From: Blautia sp. BIOML-A1
Lineage (GTDB): Bacteria > Bacillota > Clostridia > Lachnospirales > Lachnospiraceae
Direction of reading: 5' to 3'
DNA length: 64,000 nucleotides
NCBI RefSeq assembly: GCF_009883055.1
Contig: NZ_WWVR01000005.1
Location: 1,270 to 65,269, forward strand
Below, piece after piece: positions 7,858 through 16,854 of this stretch; the stretch's first letter is position 1, and each line of letters starts with the position of its first letter. The notes below the pieces were generated by a model, which searched no databases, was not told the origin of the DNA, and worked only from the letters and a program-made list of their open reading frames with translations. Both the position numbers and the translations under genes were made by a program.

Positions 7858-8835
7858 TTACCATACACCTGTAACGATTTCGTTTCCGTCAGGATCTACA
7901 GTTGTTGAAACCGTGAAATTATTATAATAATAATATCCGCTTGTGCCATTGTCCGGATCCTCATCATATTCTGAGGAAACCGAATCCCCGATTGCAGAAA
8001 TCAGATCATCCAGAGATTTGCCGATATAGTCTTCTGCAGTCTGGATCGTAGAATCTGTCGGTCTTGTATCTGTGTTATCATCACCGTCGTTATTATTATT
8101 GTTGTTATTGTTATCATCATCTGAAGGTGCCTGTGTTGGCTCCGGATCTGATGCCTCCGGGGTCGGGGTCGGATCCTCACTGTCCTGCTCCGGAGTCGGA
8201 GTCAGATCTTCACTGTCTGAATCCAGTCCCAGTCTCTTCTTAACCTCATTTAATGTAGAAACTTCCTTCGTGGCATTTGTTGTAAGATAAGTTGCATACG
8301 GAATTGCATCCTCACCCTTTCCATCCATACGCAAAGTGATCTGCTTTATGGATGCCAACGGAAGATTTCTGAAGAAGCACTCGTTTGCATCCTCATCGGT
8401 GTAGGTAATGCGGATATCATAAGTTGTTTTTGCTGAGGACGGCTTTTGATAATAATAAATCGCATTTTCACCATTCTTCAGTGTAAACATGCCATTTACA
8501 AGATCATTGCCCCATTCATCTGTACTGTCATCCTCGTCTTCATCCTCAGAGGCATCTGTCGGTGTCTCTCGAATATAAATAGCAGCGATTTCTGAACCGG
8601 TGCGGTTTACAATGGCAAGCTTAGATGCTGTCGCAGTCTTCTCACCAATTACATTCTTCTCCGTCGTTTCTTCCATATTTACAAGCTCTATCGTAACTGT
8701 AGGCGTCGCCTGAGGAGTTTCAGTAGGCGTTACCTGGACTGGCGTCTGTTCTGTTGTGTTCTTCTTGCCGCATCCTGTTGCTGCTATAAGCAGTACAGCA
8801 AATCCTGCAATGGCCAAATAACGTTTTTTAAACAT
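7858..8835 (-). CDS. Predicted lipoprotein with Pro/Thr and poly-Asn low-complexity linker
   Basis: 325 residues of unknown function. A lipobox (LLIAATGC, Cys22) predicts lipidation at the outer face of the membrane. After a PT-rich stretch comes a beta-rich globular region (about 45-195). Then comes a disordered linker with repeated DSED-x-TPTPE units and eight consecutive Asn followed by acidic residues, and finally a conserved-looking C-terminal domain of about 60 residues (EDYIGKSLDDLISAIGD...). The Asn run is coded by AAC/AAT triplets (about 8085-8120), prone to slippage. The gene has its own strong promoter at 8923-8950. Confidence 0.75.
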   Translation of the reverse strand: MFKKRYLAIAGFAVLLIAATGCGKKNTTEQTPVQVTPTETPQATPTVTIELVNMEETTEKNVIGEKTATASKLAIVNRTGSEIAAIYIRETPTDASEDEDEDDSTDEWGNDLVNGMFTLKNGENAIYYYQKPSSAKTTYDIRITYTDEDANECFFRNLPLASIKQITLRMDGKGEDAIPYATYLTTNATKEVSTLNEVKKRLGLDSDSEDLTPTPEQDSEDPTPTPEASDPEPTQAPSDDDNNNNNNNNDGDDNTDTRPTDSTIQTAEDYIGKSLDDLISAIGDSVSSEYDEDPDNGTSGYYYYNNFTVSTTVDPDGNEIVTGVW

Positions 8836-8922
8836 ATCTATCCCTCCTGTTTCCTATTACGCATTATTCTGTGATGTCATGATTCATCTATCCAAATCTT
8901 CATATAGTTACAGTTATCTTTA

Positions 8923-8950
8923 ATTATACAGAGTCTCAGATTCTTGTCAA
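8923..8950 (-). promoter_or_regulatory. Sigma-A promoter of the lipoprotein gene
   Basis: On the minus strand a perfect TTGACA (8945-8950) is separated by 16 bp from a perfect TATAAT (8923-8928). This lies about 90 bp upstream of the lipoprotein ATG and downstream of smpB. Confidence 0.8.
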
Positions 8951-8983
8951 CCAAATGTCTCAAAATTCATACAATTTTTAAAG

Positions 8984-9451
8984 TTACAGATTTTTAACCT
9001 TAAACTCTCTCTCTGCTTCCCGGCGCTGATCTTTTTTGGCAATATCCTGTCGCTTGTCATATAATTTCTTACCACGTGCCACGCCGATCTCAACCTTCAC
9101 AAGGCTTCCCTTGAAGTATACCTTCAGAGGGACCAGGGTAAGCCCCTTCTCCTGAAGTTTTCCCTCAATCTTATTTATCTCATATCTGTGCAGGAGCAGT
9201 TTGCGCACACGCAGCGGATCCTTATTAAAAATATTTCCCTTTTCATAAGGGCTGATATGCATACCGTAAATATATACCTCGCCCCTCTCCACACGGATAA
9301 AGGATTCCTTGATACTGCACTTACCCATGCGAAGAGATTTTACCTCTGTTCCGGCCAGAGAAATACCTGCCTCATAGGTATCTTCTATAAAATAATCATG
9401 AAAGGCTTTTTTGTTGTTGGCAATCAGCTTGATTCCTGTTGTTTTCGCCAT
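8984..9451 (-). CDS. smpB: SsrA-binding protein SmpB
   Basis: 155 residues. It binds tmRNA and delivers it to stalled ribosomes for trans-translation. Visible are the [21 protein letters not shown] start, the TEVKSLR loop, the YxxGNIFNxDPLRxRKLLLH segment, and the basic C-terminal tail ([15 protein letters not shown]) that enters the decoding site. AAAGGAGG precedes the ATG. It lies 11 bp after rnr, the common secG-rnr-smpB order. No ssrA gene was found nearby. Confidence 0.97.
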   Translation of the reverse strand: MAKTTGIKLIANNKKAFHDYFIEDTYEAGISLAGTEVKSLRMGKCSIKESFIRVERGEVYIYGMHISPYEKGNIFNKDPLRVRKLLLHRYEINKIEGKLQEKGLTLVPLKVYFKGSLVKVEIGVARGKKLYDKRQDIAKKDQRREAEREFKVKNL

Positions 9452-9462
9452 AAAATCCTCCT

Positions 9463-11496
9463 TTACTCGACAACGGTAAAATCTACCGTTCTTCTCAGAG
9501 CATCTGCATCGGCCACCCGAACTCTGACCTTCTGTCCAAGATGATAGACCTTTTTGCTTAATTCTCCGCTTAACTCATATGTCTCTTCATTATAGGAATA
9601 ATAATCATCTCTAAGACTTGTCACATGAACCAGTCCCTCAACTGTATTCGGAAGCTCCACATAGAAGCCATAAGCGGTTACTCCTGAGATAATACCTTCG
9701 TATTCTTCCCCGAGATGGTAGGACATATATTCCGCTTTCTTGAGGCGGTCTGACTCCCGCTCTGCCTCCTGTGCTCTTCTCTCACATACGCTGGACTGTT
9801 CGGCAACGGTCTCAAGTATTTCCCTGTAATGCTCTGTCTTTCCCTCTCTCTGAAGTCTTCCCCTTATATTATCACGAATGATACGGTGAATCTGTAAATC
9901 CGGATATCTTCTGATCGGAGATGTAAAATGACAGTAGTATTTCGCTGCAAGACCAAAATGTCCGCTGCACTGCGTCGTATATTTTGCCTGCTTCATTGTC
10001 CGAAGAGTTAGTCTGCTGATCATGGTTTCGTTCGGAAGACCATGGATGCTTTCCAGAATCTCCTGGATTTCCTTTGGGGTGATTTCTTCCCCTGCCTTCT
10101 GTACCGAAACACCCTGATTTCGAAGAAGTGTCAGAAGACTTTCCACACGCTCAGGATCCGGTGTTTCATGGGTACGATATACAAACGGGTAATCACCCTG
10201 ACAGTACTCCCTGGCTACCGTTTCATTGGCCATCAGCATAAAATCCTCTATAATCTCTGTCGCCACATTTGCTTCATACGGCTGCACATCGATTGCCCTG
10301 CCCGCACCATTAAGTGTGATCTTGCTCTCCGGGAAATCAAAGTCGATCGAACCTCTGTGATGTCTCCGGCTCCTGAGAAGTTCTGAAAGCTCTTTCATCA
10401 GGAAAAACATCGGTACAAATTCTTCATATTCACGCTTTGTCTCTGTATCTCCATCCTCTAAAATACAGCGAACCTGTGTGTAGCTCATCCTGCGGTCTAC
10501 ACGGATGATCGTTTCTAAGATTTCGTGCGAAACCACCTGTCCGCTCCTGTCAATATCCATAAGACAGCTTAAAGTCAGTCTGTCTTCTCCTTGGTTCAGA
10601 GAACAAATGCCATTGGACAGTCTCTCAGGAAGCATCGGGATCACGCGATCTGCAAGATAGACACTGGTTCCTCTCTTAAGAGCCTCTCTGTCCAGTGCGC
10701 TTCCTCCCTGAACATAATTGCTTACATCTGCAATGTGGACTCCGAGATGATAAATATCCCCTTCTTTTGAAAGAGAAATCGCATCGTCAAGATCCTTTGC
10801 ATCCTCTCCGTCAATGGTTACTGTCTGGAGATGTGTAAGATCGGTTCTGCCATCCCGGTCAGCATCGAGTACGTGATCCGGCACACGCTGTGCCTGTGTG
10901 ATCACCTTCGGTGGAAATTCAGACGGAATATTAAAGCTCTTTACGATTGCCAGGATATCCGTTCCAGGAGCATTGATACTTCCCATATCCTCCTTGATCC
11001 TGCCCTCCGGCTTGTGCCTCTCATCACCGTAATCAATAATTTCCGCAACAACCTTATCTCCATCACGGACTCCCTTTGAGTTCTTGGCCGCGATGTAGAT
11101 ATCCTTTGCATATTTCTGATTATCACAGAGCACAAATCCATAATCCCGTTCTCTCTGGAAGGTACCGACGACCTCTGTCGTGCCACGCTCCAGGATTTCA
11201 ATAATTTTGCCTTCCTGACGCTTCCCTCCGCCGTTTTTTTCCTTCACAAGAACCCGCACCGTATCCTGGTGCATAGCAGTTCCCACCGCATTTGCCGGTA
11301 TAAAGATATCATCCTCTTCATCCTCAAGCTCTACAAAGCCGAAGCCCTTCTGGTTGCCGATGAACATTCCCTCTTTAACCAGACCTTTCTTTTCAAGTTC
11401 TCTGAGATCTCTTTTCTTTAATTTAAATTTATTCTTGTCTGTCTTTTTTTGTTTGGAAAATTTCTTTTTCTTTTCCCAGATTTTCTTTCTGCCCAC
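9463..11496 (-). CDS. rnr: Ribonuclease R (VacB/RNase II family)
   Basis: 677 residues, a 3'-5' exoribonuclease that degrades structured RNA and works with tmRNA/SmpB. The start is a very basic Lys-rich tail (1-40) in place of a typical winged-helix domain. Next are a cold-shock domain ([14 protein letters not shown] near 48) and a second OB region. The RNB catalytic domain follows, with the acidic cluster [14 protein letters not shown] near 230, and a C-terminal S1 domain (about 600-677). The start is GTG with AGGAG upstream. A strong terminator ends only about 20 bp before this start codon. Confidence 0.95.
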   Translation of the reverse strand: MGRKKIWEKKKKFSKQKKTDKNKFKLKKRDLRELEKKGLVKEGMFIGNQKGFGFVELEDEEDDIFIPANAVGTAMHQDTVRVLVKEKNGGGKRQEGKIIEILERGTTEVVGTFQRERDYGFVLCDNQKYAKDIYIAAKNSKGVRDGDKVVAEIIDYGDERHKPEGRIKEDMGSINAPGTDILAIVKSFNIPSEFPPKVITQAQRVPDHVLDADRDGRTDLTHLQTVTIDGEDAKDLDDAISLSKEGDIYHLGVHIADVSNYVQGGSALDREALKRGTSVYLADRVIPMLPERLSNGICSLNQGEDRLTLSCLMDIDRSGQVVSHEILETIIRVDRRMSYTQVRCILEDGDTETKREYEEFVPMFFLMKELSELLRSRRHHRGSIDFDFPESKITLNGAGRAIDVQPYEANVATEIIEDFMLMANETVAREYCQGDYPFVYRTHETPDPERVESLLTLLRNQGVSVQKAGEEITPKEIQEILESIHGLPNETMISRLTLRTMKQAKYTTQCSGHFGLAAKYYCHFTSPIRRYPDLQIHRIIRDNIRGRLQREGKTEHYREILETVAEQSSVCERRAQEAERESDRLKKAEYMSYHLGEEYEGIISGVTAYGFYVELPNTVEGLVHVTSLRDDYYSYNEETYELSGELSKKVYHLGQKVRVRVADADALRRTVDFTVVE

Positions 11497-11516
11497 TTAT
11501 GTGCTCCTCTATTATG

Positions 11517-11552
11517 AAAAAAAAGCACTCTTGTAATTTATACAAGAGTGTT
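11517..11552 (-). terminator. Strong terminator between secG and rnr
   Basis: On the minus strand CACTCTTGTA pairs perfectly with TACAAGAGTG around a 5-nt loop and is followed by CTTTTTTTT. This is a textbook intrinsic terminator after secG, yet it ends about 20 bp before the rnr start codon. Confidence 0.9.
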
Positions 11553-11564
11553 TCCTTTGATTTC

Positions 11565-11707
11565 GTAACTGTTCAGTACCCTCACAGTCACGAGTCAAAA
11601 TGCATTCCAAATCACCTTCGGTGATGGCATTTTGCCTTGTATGTCTCGGGATTTTGGCAAAAAATACGCCAAAACACCTCGTGGGATACTACCTTCTGAA
11701 TAGTTAC
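11565..11707. repeat. Dispersed palindromic repeat, long form, copy 2 (secG/rnr)
   Basis: A 143-bp element with ends GTAACTGTTCAG and CTGAATAGTTAC (inverted, one mismatch). The interior has a hairpin in which CAAAATGC pairs with GCATTTTG and ATCACC with GGTGAT. It closely matches the copy at 34952-35093. Confidence 0.85.
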
Positions 11708-11714
11708 TTGATTT

Positions 11715-11954
11715 CTAAAAATTCATATTTAAAACAGCTGCCAGTATAAAAAATAACACTGCCATGATCGTAGTTGCTCTCACAAGTCCGCCTTCCATGG
11801 AACGTCCCTTGTTTCTTCCCCAGTATGTATCTGCGGCACCGGAAATTGTTCCACCCAGACCCTGCTGCTTGCCTTCCTGCATCAGGACAACAACAGTCAG
11901 TGCAATACAATCTATAGCAAAAATAATAGTCAGTATCGTTCTTAAAATCTGCAC
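11715..11954 (-). CDS. secG: Preprotein translocase subunit SecG
   Basis: 79 residues with two membrane helices (about 3-22 and 57-76) and the conserved loop between them: VVLMQEGKQQGLGGTISG. It is the small stabilising subunit of the SecYEG channel. The start is a GTG at 11954 with AGGAGG ten bases upstream. It has its own promoter (11986-12014) and is the first gene of the secG-rnr-smpB group. Confidence 0.93.
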   Translation of the reverse strand: MQILRTILTIIFAIDCIALTVVVLMQEGKQQGLGGTISGAADTYWGRNKGRSMEGGLVRATTIMAVLFFILAAVLNMNF

Positions 11955-11985
11955 CTCGGTTACACCTCCTAATCAACTGCAAAAT

Positions 11986-12014
11986 ATTGTACCATACTGC
12001 CCTTTGAATTTCAA
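11986..12014 (-). promoter_or_regulatory. Sigma-A promoter of secG
   Basis: TTGAAA (12009-12014), 17 bp, TACAAT (11986-11991) on the minus strand. It lies between the eno terminator and the secG ribosome site. Confidence 0.75.
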
Positions 12015-12038
12015 CCGTTTTCGAATAAGTTTCAGGGC

Positions 12039-12076
12039 AAAAAATCCGATTCTGTGCTCTGCAGACAGAATCGGAT
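12039..12076 (-). terminator. Terminator of eno
   Basis: On the minus strand ATCCGATTCTGT pairs perfectly with ACAGAATCGGAT around a 9-nt loop, followed by TTTTTGCCC. It lies downstream of eno, after the short repeat at 12077-12122. Confidence 0.9.
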
Positions 12077-12122
12077 GTTACTGTTCACTCCGTTCACAGC
12101 AACTCTGCCTGTGAACAGTTAC
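12077..12122. repeat. Dispersed palindromic repeat, short form, copy 3 (after eno)
   Basis: A 46-bp element beginning GTTACTGTTCACTCCGTTC and ending TGTGAACAGTTAC, with inverted ends, between the eno stop and its terminator. Confidence 0.8.
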
Positions 12123-12146
12123 AATCTGATCCCTGTAATATCCATT

Positions 12147-13484
12147 TCAGCTTTCTGATTTCTCTTTTGGAAATGGATTTTCATAAATTGCAGTTTCCGC
12201 AAGCATCTCACTGATCCTGAGAAGCTGATTATATTTTGCATTCCTGTCCGACCGGCATGGTGCACCGGTTTTGATCTGTCCTGCTCCGACTGCCACCGCA
12301 AGATCCGCGATAAACGAATCTTCGGTTTCCCCGGATCGATGTGAGATGATCGTCCGATACCCCGCCTGCTGAGCCATTTTGACAGCATCGATCGCTTCGC
12401 TTAATGTTCCGATCTGATTTACCTTGATCAGAATCGCATTCGCTGCCTGAAGCCTGATCCCACAGGCAAGTCTCTTGACATTTGTCACAAAAAGGTCGTC
12501 CCCTACAAGCTGGATTCTGGAACCAAGACGCTCTGTCATTGTCTTCCATCCTTCCCAGTCATCTTCCTGAAGACCGTCCTCGATAGATATGAGCGGAAAT
12601 TTTTCCAGCAGTTTCTCATAATACTCTATCATTTCTTTCGCATCCCTGAGAATCTCCCTGTCTTTCATCTTGCTTTCACCCGGGAAGCGGTATACTCCCA
12701 GCTCTTCATCGTACAGTTCACTTGCAGCTGCATCTATAGCGATAAAAATATCCTTTCCTGGTTCATATCCTGCCTTTTCAACCGCTTCCACAATCATTCT
12801 CAGAACCTCTTCGGAGTCTTTAAGGTCCGGTGCAAAACCGCCTTCATCTCCGACTGCTGTAGAAAGTCCCTTTTCTCGAAGAAGGATTTTTAGAAACTGA
12901 TAGATTTCCACACACATTCGAATCCCGTCCTCAAAGCTTCCGGCACCACAGGGCATGATCATAAATTCCTGCAGATCAACGGTATTATCCGCGTGTTTTC
13001 CTCCATTCATAATATTCATCATAGGAACAGGGAGTTTTTTCGTATGACAGCCTCCCAGATATTGATACAGCGGGATCCTCAACGCCATTGCCGCCGCTCT
13101 TGCAATTGCCATGGATACTCCCAGTACAGCATTGGCTCCTGTACTTGCTTTATTTTCTGTTCCATCTGCCCGTATCAGAAGTTCATCGATTCGCACCTGA
13201 TCCAGTGCATTTTCTCCTACAATCACTTCTGCAAGTCTTGTATTTACATTTTCCACTGCTTTTTGTACGCCAAGGCCAAGATAGCAGCCTTTTTCTCCAT
13301 CCCGAAGTTCTATTGCTTCAAACCTTCCCGTCGATGCCCCGGAAGGCACGATCGCCCTCGCCGTATATCCCTCAATTCCAATGATTCCCTCTCCTACAGT
13401 GGCCTCCACCTCTACGGTAGGAACTCCTCTGGAATCCAGAATCTGTCTTGCATGAATCCTGCGTACAGGTAAATAACGCAGCAT
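12147..13484 (-). CDS. eno: Enolase
   Basis: 445 residues, converting 2-phosphoglycerate to phosphoenolpyruvate in glycolysis. All signature blocks are visible: [16 protein letters not shown] at the start, GASTG, the DEGGFAPDL region, the metal ligands in [12 protein letters not shown] and [21 protein letters not shown], the catalytic Lys in [14 protein letters not shown], and [16 protein letters not shown] precedes the ATG. It is a single-gene unit with its own terminator. It carries an N-terminal [10 protein letters not shown] extension of several residues before the usual start. Confidence 0.97.
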   Translation of the reverse strand: MLRYLPVRRIHARQILDSRGVPTVEVEATVGEGIIGIEGYTARAIVPSGASTGRFEAIELRDGEKGCYLGLGVQKAVENVNTRLAEVIVGENALDQVRIDELLIRADGTENKASTGANAVLGVSMAIARAAAMALRIPLYQYLGGCHTKKLPVPMMNIMNGGKHADNTVDLQEFMIMPCGAGSFEDGIRMCVEIYQFLKILLREKGLSTAVGDEGGFAPDLKDSEEVLRMIVEAVEKAGYEPGKDIFIAIDAAASELYDEELGVYRFPGESKMKDREILRDAKEMIEYYEKLLEKFPLISIEDGLQEDDWEGWKTMTERLGSRIQLVGDDLFVTNVKRLACGIRLQAANAILIKVNQIGTLSEAIDAVKMAQQAGYRTIISHRSGETEDSFIADLAVAVGAGQIKTGAPCRSDRNAKYNQLLRISEMLAETAIYENPFPKEKSES

Positions 13485-13649
13485 GAGAATACCTCCTTCA
13501 TTAAATGATACGGATAGTTTTCCCTCAGACTTCTGTTTCTATGCAGGAGCCATCCTGTTTTATTCCTTGCGTATTTTCTGATAATTGCATTTTATTTTTA
13601 TTGTTTGCAGTATACAAAATATTTTATTTAAAATTTTTATTTTTTATTG

Positions 13650-13678
13650 TTGACATTTCAAGTTTTATCTGTTATATT
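13650..13678 (+). promoter_or_regulatory. Strong sigma-A promoter of an unannotated RNA
   Basis: Perfect TTGACA (13650-13655), 17 bp, TATATT (13673-13678). It is preceded by an A/T-rich tract resembling an UP element (13600-13648). The predicted start of transcription is about 13685, with no convincing gene following before the terminator at 13960. Confidence 0.8.
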
Positions 13679-13684
13679 AAGTAC

Positions 13685-13960
13685 ATAAAACAAAGGAACG
13701 AAAACAAAAAACAAACAGAAAGGCGTGAGACCACCGAAAACTTAAATGAACTACCCTATTTTAAGAAAGGAAGGTACAGACCACCAGAAACGTAAATCTT
13801 AATACATCATAATTTAAGAAAGTGAGGTACGGACCACCAGAAACATAATCTTATAACAATTCCAGAAGTTTTATAAAAAAACAGGAGGTACGTTCCATTG
13901 GACAATGAACAGTAAAAGAGCCACCAGATTAAATCATTCATCTGATGGCTCTATTTTTTT
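13685..13960 (+). ncRNA. Candidate non-coding RNA with tandem CCACC motifs
   Basis: About 275 nt bounded by a strong promoter and an intrinsic terminator, filling most of a 519-bp gap between eno and the deacetylase gene. It contains repeated units of the form GAAAGnnAGGTACnGACCACC followed by nGAAACnTAAATC; CCACC starts at 13731, 13781 and 13834 (about 50-bp period), and again as CCACCAGAT in the terminator stem (13921). A further AGGAGGTACG at 13883-13892 lacks CCACC. No ORF with a ribosome site spans it. Exposed CCACC copies could pair with GGUGG-containing ribosome sites; that is inference. I do not recognise an Rfam family. Confidence 0.65.
13917..13960 (+). terminator. Terminator of the candidate ncRNA
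   Basis: AGAGCCACCAGAT pairs with ATCTGATGGCTCT around a 10-nt loop (one C-T mismatch), followed by ATTTTTTTG. It ends the RNA and separates it from the deacetylase gene that starts 44 bp later. Confidence 0.9.
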
Positions 13961-14003
13961 GCCCTTGCGCATATATTAAATCAAAAGTCCGCCGGAGATT
14001 TCC

Positions 14004-14846
14004 ATGCTATCTTATGTTTCTCGTTTCCTTCGCCGCCTGAAAAACTCCTTTTTTCTTCGCTTTCTTCTTCTGATGGTCACTGCCTTTATTCTTGGCAGTA
14101 TGCTGGGTGTTTTCACCGGGCAAATTCCCCGTTCCCAAGAAACTTCTTCTGCTGCTCAGTCCACGGGCTGGGGATTAAGCTTTCAGGAGGAGGGGAAGCG
14201 TCCTGCCGGAAACGCCTCCATCGATGATCTTAAACAGTACAATGCCTACTATGCCAGTGATACAGACCAGAAAATCATTTATCTGACCTTTGATGCCGGA
14301 TATGAAAACGGAAATACTCCGGCAATCCTTGATGCACTGAAAAAGCATCAGGCACCTGCTGTCTTTTTTGTAGTCGGCAATTTTATAAAAGATAATCCTG
14401 ATCTGATCAGACGCATCCTGGCAGACGACCACATCATAGGGAATCACACTATGACACATCCCGATCTGCCACAGATTTCCTCAATGGACGCTTTCCAAAA
14501 AGAACTTCAGGATGTGGAAGAATTATATACCTCGCTGACCGGGGAGGCTATGACAAAATTTTACCGTCCTCCACGCGGTATCTACAACACAGAAAACCTC
14601 TCGATGGCAAAAGAACTGGGATACTCCACCTTTTTCTGGAGTCTTGCCTATGTCGACTGGATCCAGGATCAGCAGCCCTCCAGAGAAGAAGCTTTTCAGA
14701 AACTGCTGACGCGCATTCATCCCGGAGCAATTGTCCTCCTTCACAACACTTCTTCCACCAATGCCGAAATTCTGGATGAACTTCTTACCAAATGGGAAGA
14801 AATGGGTTATGAGTTTCATTCTTTAAAAGAACTGACCGGGGTATGA
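14004..14846 (+). CDS. Polysaccharide deacetylase, PdaA-like (delta-lactam biosynthetic de-N-acetylase type)
   Basis: 280 residues. An N-terminal membrane anchor (about 18-40) precedes an extracytoplasmic NodB domain. Catalytic motifs are visible: TFDAGYENG (95-103), the zinc-binding GNHTMTHPDL, RPPRGIYN, and the late HPGAIVLLHNTS. The domain layout and the GYENG signature resemble PdaA, which de-N-acetylates muramic acid residues for spore-cortex delta-lactam. A vegetative peptidoglycan or polymer deacetylase is also possible. It is convergent with tagD; the stop is followed directly by a short CCGGGGATC/GATCCCCGG hairpin. Confidence 0.88.
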   Translation: MLSYVSRFLRRLKNSFFLRFLLLMVTAFILGSMLGVFTGQIPRSQETSSAAQSTGWGLSFQEEGKRPAGNASIDDLKQYNAYYASDTDQKIIYLTFDAGYENGNTPAILDALKKHQAPAVFFVVGNFIKDNPDLIRRILADDHIIGNHTMTHPDLPQISSMDAFQKELQDVEELYTSLTGEAMTKFYRPPRGIYNTENLSMAKELGYSTFFWSLAYVDWIQDQQPSREEAFQKLLTRIHPGAIVLLHNTSSTNAEILDELLTKWEEMGYEFHSLKELTGV

Positions 14847-14860
14847 TCCCCGGCCAGTCA

Positions 14861-15268
14861 TTATTTCTGTTTTTCGATTGTATGAAGATCCTCTTTGATC
14901 TGAGAGCTGGAAATCTCAGGCGTACGCGGCAGATAAACAACCTCACAGCCCTCTTCCTTAAGAAAATCAAACTTTCCTTCCCAGTCATCTCCCATGACAA
15001 ACGTATCTACATGATATTCTTTTACATCGGAACGCTTCTGCTCCCAGTTTTCTTCCGGAATCACAAGATCCACATATCGAATTGCCTCCAGAAGCTGTTT
15101 TCGTTTTTCGTAGGAAAAATAACATTTCTTCTGCTTTTCGTTCCAGTTGAACTCATCTGTAGAAAGGCCAACGATCAGATAATCTCCAAGCTGTCTGGCA
15201 CGACGCAGAAGATTAATATGTCCATAATGAAGCAGATCAAACGTTCCGTATGTGATTACTCGTCTCAT
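14861..15268 (-). CDS. tagD: Glycerol-3-phosphate cytidylyltransferase
   Basis: 135 residues of the cytidylyltransferase fold: YGTFDLLHYGHINLL with the HxGH motif at the N-terminus, and SSSQIKEDL near the end (family form ISTTxIK). It makes CDP-glycerol from CTP and glycerol-3-phosphate, the donor for teichoic-acid-like polymers. It heads a minus-strand run of surface-polymer genes. Homologues acting on other polyol phosphates exist, so the substrate is inferred. Confidence 0.9.
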   Translation of the reverse strand: MRRVITYGTFDLLHYGHINLLRRARQLGDYLIVGLSTDEFNWNEKQKKCYFSYEKRKQLLEAIRYVDLVIPEENWEQKRSDVKEYHVDTFVMGDDWEGKFDFLKEEGCEVVYLPRTPEISSSQIKEDLHTIEKQK

Positions 15269-15301
15269 GTTATAAGATTCCTCTCTGATTTCAATGATAG
15301 A

Positions 15302-16693
15302 TCAGGAATTTAATTTCCTGATACAATAGTCATAAATACGAAGAGTTGTTTCCGTTGAATAATGAAGTCCGTCATTCACACCTGTATTAAACCGGTTGCT
15401 GATCCATCCATATTTCTGCAGATTTGTACAGGTATTAATGTAAGTGAAAGAACGTTTGCTGCCATTACACAACTTCTGATAGATTGTCTTATTAAAAGAA
15501 GCAATCTGTGCTTCTGTCCGCACATATCCTGCATTTGCTCTGATCACAGCACTGTTTACCGGATTCACTGACAGATAATACATCTCACAGTTATAGTTCT
15601 TCTTCAGATTAGTTGCCACGGCTTTCATGTAGCTCACATATCCGTTAATATTCTGCAGATCATTGACTCCAAGATTTATGATTACTGCTTTCCTGGTATT
15701 TCTGGACTGTCTGGCCAGTTTACGTACCAGTTCTCTGTATCCTGTTTCTTTGAACCAGGTGAGTCCCTGACCGGTTTCGCATACAAAATCTACATTTGAA
15801 GGAGCAGAATTTCCCAGAGCCCTCTCCATAAAAACAGTTCTTGAGTCGCCTACAAAATAAACCATCTCATGTTTCGTTGGTTTTCTGATAGAGGACGGTG
15901 CCCGATCCTGTTTCACGGAAAATATAACCATATAATAATTTCCTGTTTTGGTAGGAATCTTATCTCCTGCCTTATATTCAGGATCTGTTGTCTTTCCTTT
16001 CGTACGTGACCAGCCCAGACACATATTCGCACTGTTAAGGTTCACTGCCGGGAAAGTTGCATTTCCGGAACTGGTATCCATAACCTTCCACATCGTTCCA
16101 TCATATTTACGCAGATTAACCCCGGAGATTTTCTTTCCGACAATATAAAATTTCATATTGCCGCTTACACGTATGTTATCTCCCTCTTTTATGACTTTCT
16201 TTCCATTCACGGATGTACTCCAGCCGAGGAATTTATATCCGACTGCATTTGGATACAAAGGTGCTGACAGTATCTGCCCCTTATATGCCTGTTCCCGAAG
16301 ACTGACATACTCCTTGTTTCCATTCATGGTATAATACCGTACTGTATAAAGCTTATAATAACGCAGACAGAACTTTGTGTTTTTGGTGATCTTAACGCGT
16401 CTTCCAACAGAATACTTCAATTCTTTGTTTCCGTTCTTCTCCACCCACACGCATTTATAACCAGAACGTGTTACCTTAGGAAGTTCTATATAACTTCCCT
16501 TGTCTACGGTTTTGGCCCATTTACGGAACGTATCATTGGAAACTACACCATTGGAATTTGCAAAGACAACCTTGCATTTCTTCGTGTTAGCAGCCTCGAC
16601 TGACATCGGTCTGCTGCCTGCCAGAAACAGAATTCCGAACAACAACGTTAAAAAAACAATTCCTTTCCACCTGTTCATCGTGGCTTTTCTCAT
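15302..16693 (-). CDS. Secreted SGNH/GDSL-type hydrolase with InlB-like repeat region
   Basis: 463 residues. The signal peptide covers about 1-35 (VFLTLLFGILFLAG...VEAA). Residues 38-265 are beta-rich repeats with a GYKFLGWST-type pattern, resembling Listeria-Bacteroides (InlB B) repeats. The C-terminal SGNH domain carries GDSR (Ser284), GVND (342-345) and DGLH (Asp441, His444), a complete catalytic set. It is probably an extracellular esterase acting on acylated surface polysaccharide, consistent with the nearby acyltransferase. AAGGAG precedes the ATG. Confidence 0.82.
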   Translation of the reverse strand: MRKATMNRWKGIVFLTLLFGILFLAGSRPMSVEAANTKKCKVVFANSNGVVSNDTFRKWAKTVDKGSYIELPKVTRSGYKCVWVEKNGNKELKYSVGRRVKITKNTKFCLRYYKLYTVRYYTMNGNKEYVSLREQAYKGQILSAPLYPNAVGYKFLGWSTSVNGKKVIKEGDNIRVSGNMKFYIVGKKISGVNLRKYDGTMWKVMDTSSGNATFPAVNLNSANMCLGWSRTKGKTTDPEYKAGDKIPTKTGNYYMVIFSVKQDRAPSSIRKPTKHEMVYFVGDSRTVFMERALGNSAPSNVDFVCETGQGLTWFKETGYRELVRKLARQSRNTRKAVIINLGVNDLQNINGYVSYMKAVATNLKKNYNCEMYYLSVNPVNSAVIRANAGYVRTEAQIASFNKTIYQKLCNGSKRSFTYINTCTNLQKYGWISNRFNTGVNDGLHYSTETTLRIYDYCIRKLNS

Positions 16694-16824
16694 AAAAAAA
16701 CTCCTTACTTATGTTTCATCCATAAAAATCATAGTCTTCCTTTATTTACGAGTTTTACTATAACAGCTTTCCGGAATGGTTGCAATATAATTTTCATTAG
16801 AATTTCATATTTTTGTCACATTTT

Positions 16825-16850
16825 ATTACTGTTCACTCCATTGCCGTAAG
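16825..16850. repeat. Dispersed palindromic repeat, partial copy 4 (after glf)
   Basis: TTACTGTTCACTCCATTGCC, a half element, lies five bases past the glf stop codon. Confidence 0.55.
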
Positions 16851-16854
16851 CTAA

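Noticed and set aside
8836..8983. ssrA (tmRNA) next to smpB
   Set aside because: The gap holds a promoter and no tRNA-like ends or tag reading frame.
13505..13795. 96-residue plus-strand ORF overlapping the ncRNA promoter
   Set aside because: No ribosome site, Phe/Ile-rich low-complexity translation, and it runs across a strong promoter and the repeats. Most likely chance.
13717..13853. CRISPR-like array suggested by the ~50-bp repeats
   Set aside because: Only three imperfect units, spacers nearly as repetitive as the repeats, no cas genes, and a promoter-terminator frame fits an RNA gene better.
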